Shown here in pieces: positions 61,377 through 64,000 of a stretch of DNA of 64,000 bases (position 1 is its first letter; every line of letters begins with the position of its first letter). The notes under the pieces are model-generated. The model ran no database searches and was not told the origin of the DNA. It was given only the letters and a program-made list of their open reading frames with translations. Source of the stretch: Streptomyces sp. TRM68367 (GTDB lineage: Bacteria > Actinomycetota > Actinomycetes > Streptomycetales > Streptomycetaceae); NCBI RefSeq assembly GCF_014495685.1, contig NZ_JACTVI010000016.1:1-64000 (forward strand), given 5' to 3'. Position numbers and translations under genes: made by a program.

Positions 61377-62788
61377 GCCAGCTCCGCCAGCCGCGTCGGC
61401 GGCAGGTACTCCCGCACGTACGTCCGGTCCCAGCACGCGCCCGTCTCCCGCAGCTCGCGCCAGGTCGTGTAGCGGTAGCGGAAGAGACGGGCGCGGATGT
61501 AGCGCGGCGGCGCGTCCGGCGGGAACGGGGAGCGGCGCAGCAGCTTCAGCGTGGCACGGTCGTTCTCCAGCAGCCGCTCCACCAGCGCGCCGAACCACGC
61601 CCCGGCGTACGCGGGGGACAGGGCGGCGAACCACATCAGCCAGTCCAGGCGCAGATGGTACGGGGCGAACTGGCGCGGCCAGTGCCGCGGATCACCCGGC
61701 TTGCCCTTGAACTCGTACTCCCGCCAGTCTGAGTCCTCGCGCGGCACGTCGTCCGCGGTGCCCTCGATCACCACCTCGTACCGGACCCGGCTGACGCTGC
61801 CGAACGCCCCGTAGGTGTTGACCAGATGCAGCGGGTCGAAGGAGCGGTTCATGATCTGGCGGCGGGAGATCATGTTCGCGACCGGGTGGTAGCTCAGGCC
61901 CACGAGCAGCGCGGCGACCGCGAGGACCACGACCTGGTACCACAGCGGCGCCTCCGGCACTGATGACGGTGCGGTGCCCTGGAAGTCCACCGCGGACAGG
62001 GCCAGCACGATGGTGATCCAGTTCAGCCAGGAGAAGTTGCCCGACAGCACCAGCCACAGCTGGGTGACGATCATCAGGGAGGCTGCGGCCGTCGCGATCG
62101 GCTGGGGGGTGAAGAGGAGGACGGGCACCACGAGTTGAGTGACGTGGTTCGCGGCCGTCTCGACCCGGTGCAGGGGCCTCGGCAGATGGTGGAAGAACCA
62201 GCTCAGCGGGCCCGGCATCGGCTGGGTCTCGTGGTGGTGGTCGAGGCACGTCAGCTTCCGCCAGCACGCGTCGCCGCGCATCTTGATCAGCCCCGCGCCG
62301 AACTCGACCCGGAACAGGATCCACCACAGCAGGAACAGCACGACGACCGGCGGCGCAACGTCGTCGTTGCCGAGGAAGGCGGCGAGGAAGCCCACCTCCA
62401 GCAGCAGCGACTCCCAGCCGAACGAGTACCAGGTCTGGCCCACGTTGACGATCGACAGATACAGCGCCCACGGCACCAGCCACAGCAACATGGCGCCCCA
62501 CAGCGGCAGCAGCGAGTCGAGCCCCGCGGCCAGCGCCGCCGAAACCGCGACCCCCGACCAGGCGCACCCCGCGAAGAACCGGTCCGAGTAGTGCAGCTGG
62601 AACACGCTCGGCGCCACCCGGAACGACACCTGCTCCACGAACCGCGGCACGGGCAGCATGCCGCGCTGCCCGATCAGCGCGCGGAACTGCAGGGCCGCCG
62701 TCAGGAACGCGACCAGGTACAGGCCGGCCAGCGCACGCTGGAAGACCAGCCGGCTCAGCCAGTAGTCGGGTGCGGTGAACCACTCCAC
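61364..62788 (-). CDS. Lipase maturation factor family membrane protein
   Basis: 474 residues, with about six to eight membrane helices. Family blocks: YSFGWESLLLEVGFLAAFLG, VEFGAGLIKMRGDACWRKLT, LSGNFSWLNWITIVLALSAV, and the C-terminal YEFKGKPGDPRHWPRQFAPY with RLDWLMWFAALSP. LMF1-like proteins help fold secreted lipases in animals; the bacterial role is unknown. GTG 62788 follows AAGGAGGG. Divergent from the lipoprotein gene at 62980. Confidence 0.92.
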   Translation of the reverse strand: MEWFTAPDYWLSRLVFQRALAGLYLVAFLTAALQFRALIGQRGMLPVPRFVEQVSFRVAPSVFQLHYSDRFFAGCAWSGVAVSAALAAGLDSLLPLWGAMLLWLVPWALYLSIVNVGQTWYSFGWESLLLEVGFLAAFLGNDDVAPPVVVLFLLWWILFRVEFGAGLIKMRGDACWRKLTCLDHHHETQPMPGPLSWFFHHLPRPLHRVETAANHVTQLVVPVLLFTPQPIATAAASLMIVTQLWLVLSGNFSWLNWITIVLALSAVDFQGTAPSSVPEAPLWYQVVVLAVAALLVGLSYHPVANMISRRQIMNRSFDPLHLVNTYGAFGSVSRVRYEVVIEGTADDVPREDSDWREYEFKGKPGDPRHWPRQFAPYHLRLDWLMWFAALSPAYAGAWFGALVERLLENDRATLKLLRRSPFPPDAPPRYIRARLFRYRYTTWRELRETGACWDRTYVREYLPPTRLAELAQRP

Positions 62789-62979
62789 GGCCGCGTACGC
62801 CCTCCTTTGCGGCTAGACCGCCGCCGCTCTCGCGGACCTGGCTGGTCGTCGTCGTGGTTGCTCAATTGGTGGTTGCGGTTCTCGCTGCCTCCTATCCTGG
62901 CCCTTCCTCAGGTTGCGAGCCAAATGAGTGCGCTGCAGACAATTGGGAGGAATTATCCGAGACGAGGCGGGAGGACGAG

Positions 62980-64000
62980 GTGCGGGCACCCACCGGAATC
63001 GTCGTGACGTCCTGCGCGCTCTCGGCGGCGCTCCTCCTCGTCGCAGGCTGCGGTGGCGGCCACGACTCCGGCGACTCCGGCGCGAGCGGGGAGCTGTTCC
63101 TCCAGCCGGTCGCGGACCGGGGCCCGGACCCCTTCACCGCCTCCACGGTCACCTCGACCGGCACCCCGCCCCCGGCGGCCCCCCGGACACCGGCGACGGC
63201 ACCGGCCGAGAGCTCACCGGCCGCCCTGCGCGGAGTGCGCTCCGTCTCCGGCGGGACGCCCGGCCTGTACGGCGGCACCGAGCGGATCGGCAGCTGCGAC
63301 GTCGGGCGGCAGATCGGCCACCTCTTCGCCGACCGGGCCAGGACCCGCGCCTTCGCGCAGATCGCCGGCGTCTCGCCGGCCTCGGTCCCGGACTACCTGC
63401 GCGGGCTGACCCCGGTCGTACTGCGCGCCGACACGCGCGTCACCAACCACGGCTTCCGCGCCGGACGGACCACCGCCTACCAGTCGGTGCTCCAGGCCGG
63501 TACCGCCGTCCTCGTCGACAACCGGGGCGTGCCGCGCGTGCGCTGCGCCTGCGGCAACCCGCTGAAGCCGCCGGTCGCGATGCACGGCACCGCGGCCAGC
63601 AGCGGACGGTCCTGGTCCGGCTACCGGCCCGCCGACGTGATCGTGGTGACCCCGGCCCCGCGGGCGATCACCAACATCACCATCCTCAGCGTCATCACCC
63701 ACACCTGGATCGAGCGGCGGCTCGGCCACGACGTCCGCCGCGACCGTCCCGTACGCCCGCCGGACAAGGTCACCAAGACCCGCACGCCCACCCCGTACGA
63801 CCGCGCCTCCAGCGGCGGGAGTTCCACGCCGGACGACTGCCTCACTCCCACGGCCACGGGGATGACCGGCCGCGCCGATGAGCCGACGGACGACCCGTGG
63901 ACCGACGAACCGGCGGACGCCTCCCGGACCGACGAACCCACAGACTGCCCCTCGGCCACCGTCACCGCCACACCCCCGACGACGACCAAGCCCGACCGCC
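62980..64000 (+). CDS. DUF6777-type lipoprotein, 3' end beyond the window
   Basis: At least 340 residues, open at the window edge. Lipoprotein signal: VVTSCALSAALLLVAGCGGG (lipobox VAGC). Core from residue ~85: GTPGLYGGTERIGSCDVGRQ, FAQIAGVSPASVPDYLRGL, CACGNPLKPPV, SWSGYRPADVIVVTP; then a low-complexity Thr/Pro/Asp tail (DEPTDDPWTDEPADASRTDE). GTG 62980 follows CGGGAGGACGAG. From memory the core matches the DUF6777 family, function unknown. Confidence 0.78.
   Translation, partial: MRAPTGIVVTSCALSAALLLVAGCGGGHDSGDSGASGELFLQPVADRGPDPFTASTVTSTGTPPPAAPRTPATAPAESSPAALRGVRSVSGGTPGLYGGTERIGSCDVGRQIGHLFADRARTRAFAQIAGVSPASVPDYLRGLTPVVLRADTRVTNHGFRAGRTTAYQSVLQAGTAVLVDNRGVPRVRCACGNPLKPPVAMHGTAASSGRSWSGYRPADVIVVTPAPRAITNITILSVITHTWIERRLGHDVRRDRPVRPPDKVTKTRTPTPYDRASSGGSSTPDDCLTPTATGMTGRADEPTDDPWTDEPADASRTDEPTDCPSATVTATPPTTTKPDR

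Overview
The window is GC-rich actinobacterial chromosome, almost certainly Streptomyces. Genes are dense, often start with GTG and often overlap as ATGA/GTGA. The gene content fits that genus: monomeric NADP isocitrate dehydrogenase, maltose-1-phosphate-type glycogen synthase with GlgC, a WS/DGAT wax-ester synthase, an Rpf-LysM-M23 muralytic enzyme, a mycothiol-dehydrogenase remnant and a TTA codon. Many accessory genes and an unusually high number of broken genes suggest a chromosome arm rather than the core. All identifications come from reading the sequence and from memory of protein families; no database search was run.

Layout. 1-5431: a cytoplasmic protease/sigma module, with a TPR-CHAT (caspase-like) gene divergent from subtilase, ECF-type sigma factor and a 173-aa partner. 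5432-18188: metabolic and transport genes (N-formylglutamate amidohydrolase-like, icd, MscS channel, FAD oxidoreductase, YbhN-like membrane protein, a SoxR-box ABC exporter, acyltransferase) mixed with remnants (YcaQ-like protein, amino-acid permease chimera, BFD/FAD fragments, GH32). 18160-30983: a catabolic island with cupin, P450, ferredoxin, ferredoxin reductase, AMP-ligase, alcohol dehydrogenase and acyl-CoA dehydrogenase, plus extradiol dioxygenase, PaaZ-like aldehyde dehydrogenase, CMD-family protein, FAH hydrolase and a MarR regulator. Two near-identical 30-bp sites at its two promoter regions probably bind MarR. 31478-41183: panD, small enzymes, gnd, rpfD-like gene, EamA exporter, FhuF-like protein, and glgM/glgC.

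41765-49782: WS/DGAT, a zinc-ribbon/SDR fusion lacking the usual SDR tyrosine, a second SDR, an HD-domain protein without its HD dyad, a 57-aa peptide gene, GNAT, a frameshifted TTA-containing membrane protein and an amidase. 49944-52440 is scarred DNA: a hexanucleotide repeat, an integrase remnant, an alpha-L-fucosidase remnant and a peptidase remnant around one intact secreted protein. 52514-61376 is a compact L-fucose operon: GntR repressor with two operators, sugar ABC importer, L-fuconate dehydratase, SDR, aldo/keto reductase, mutarotase and lactonase. The window ends with a lipase-maturation-factor protein and a partial DUF6777-type lipoprotein.

How the parts work together. The fucose operon imports L-fucose and oxidises it through fuconolactone, fuconate and keto-deoxyfuconate; the nearby fucosidase that could have supplied fucose is broken. 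The P450/dioxygenase/CoA-ligase island reads as a MarR-controlled pathway for an aromatic or terpenoid substrate, now damaged at its last gene by a deletion fusion. The CHAT/subtilase/sigma module is the best candidate for an incompletely described system, possibly a proteolytic signalling or self-killing cascade.
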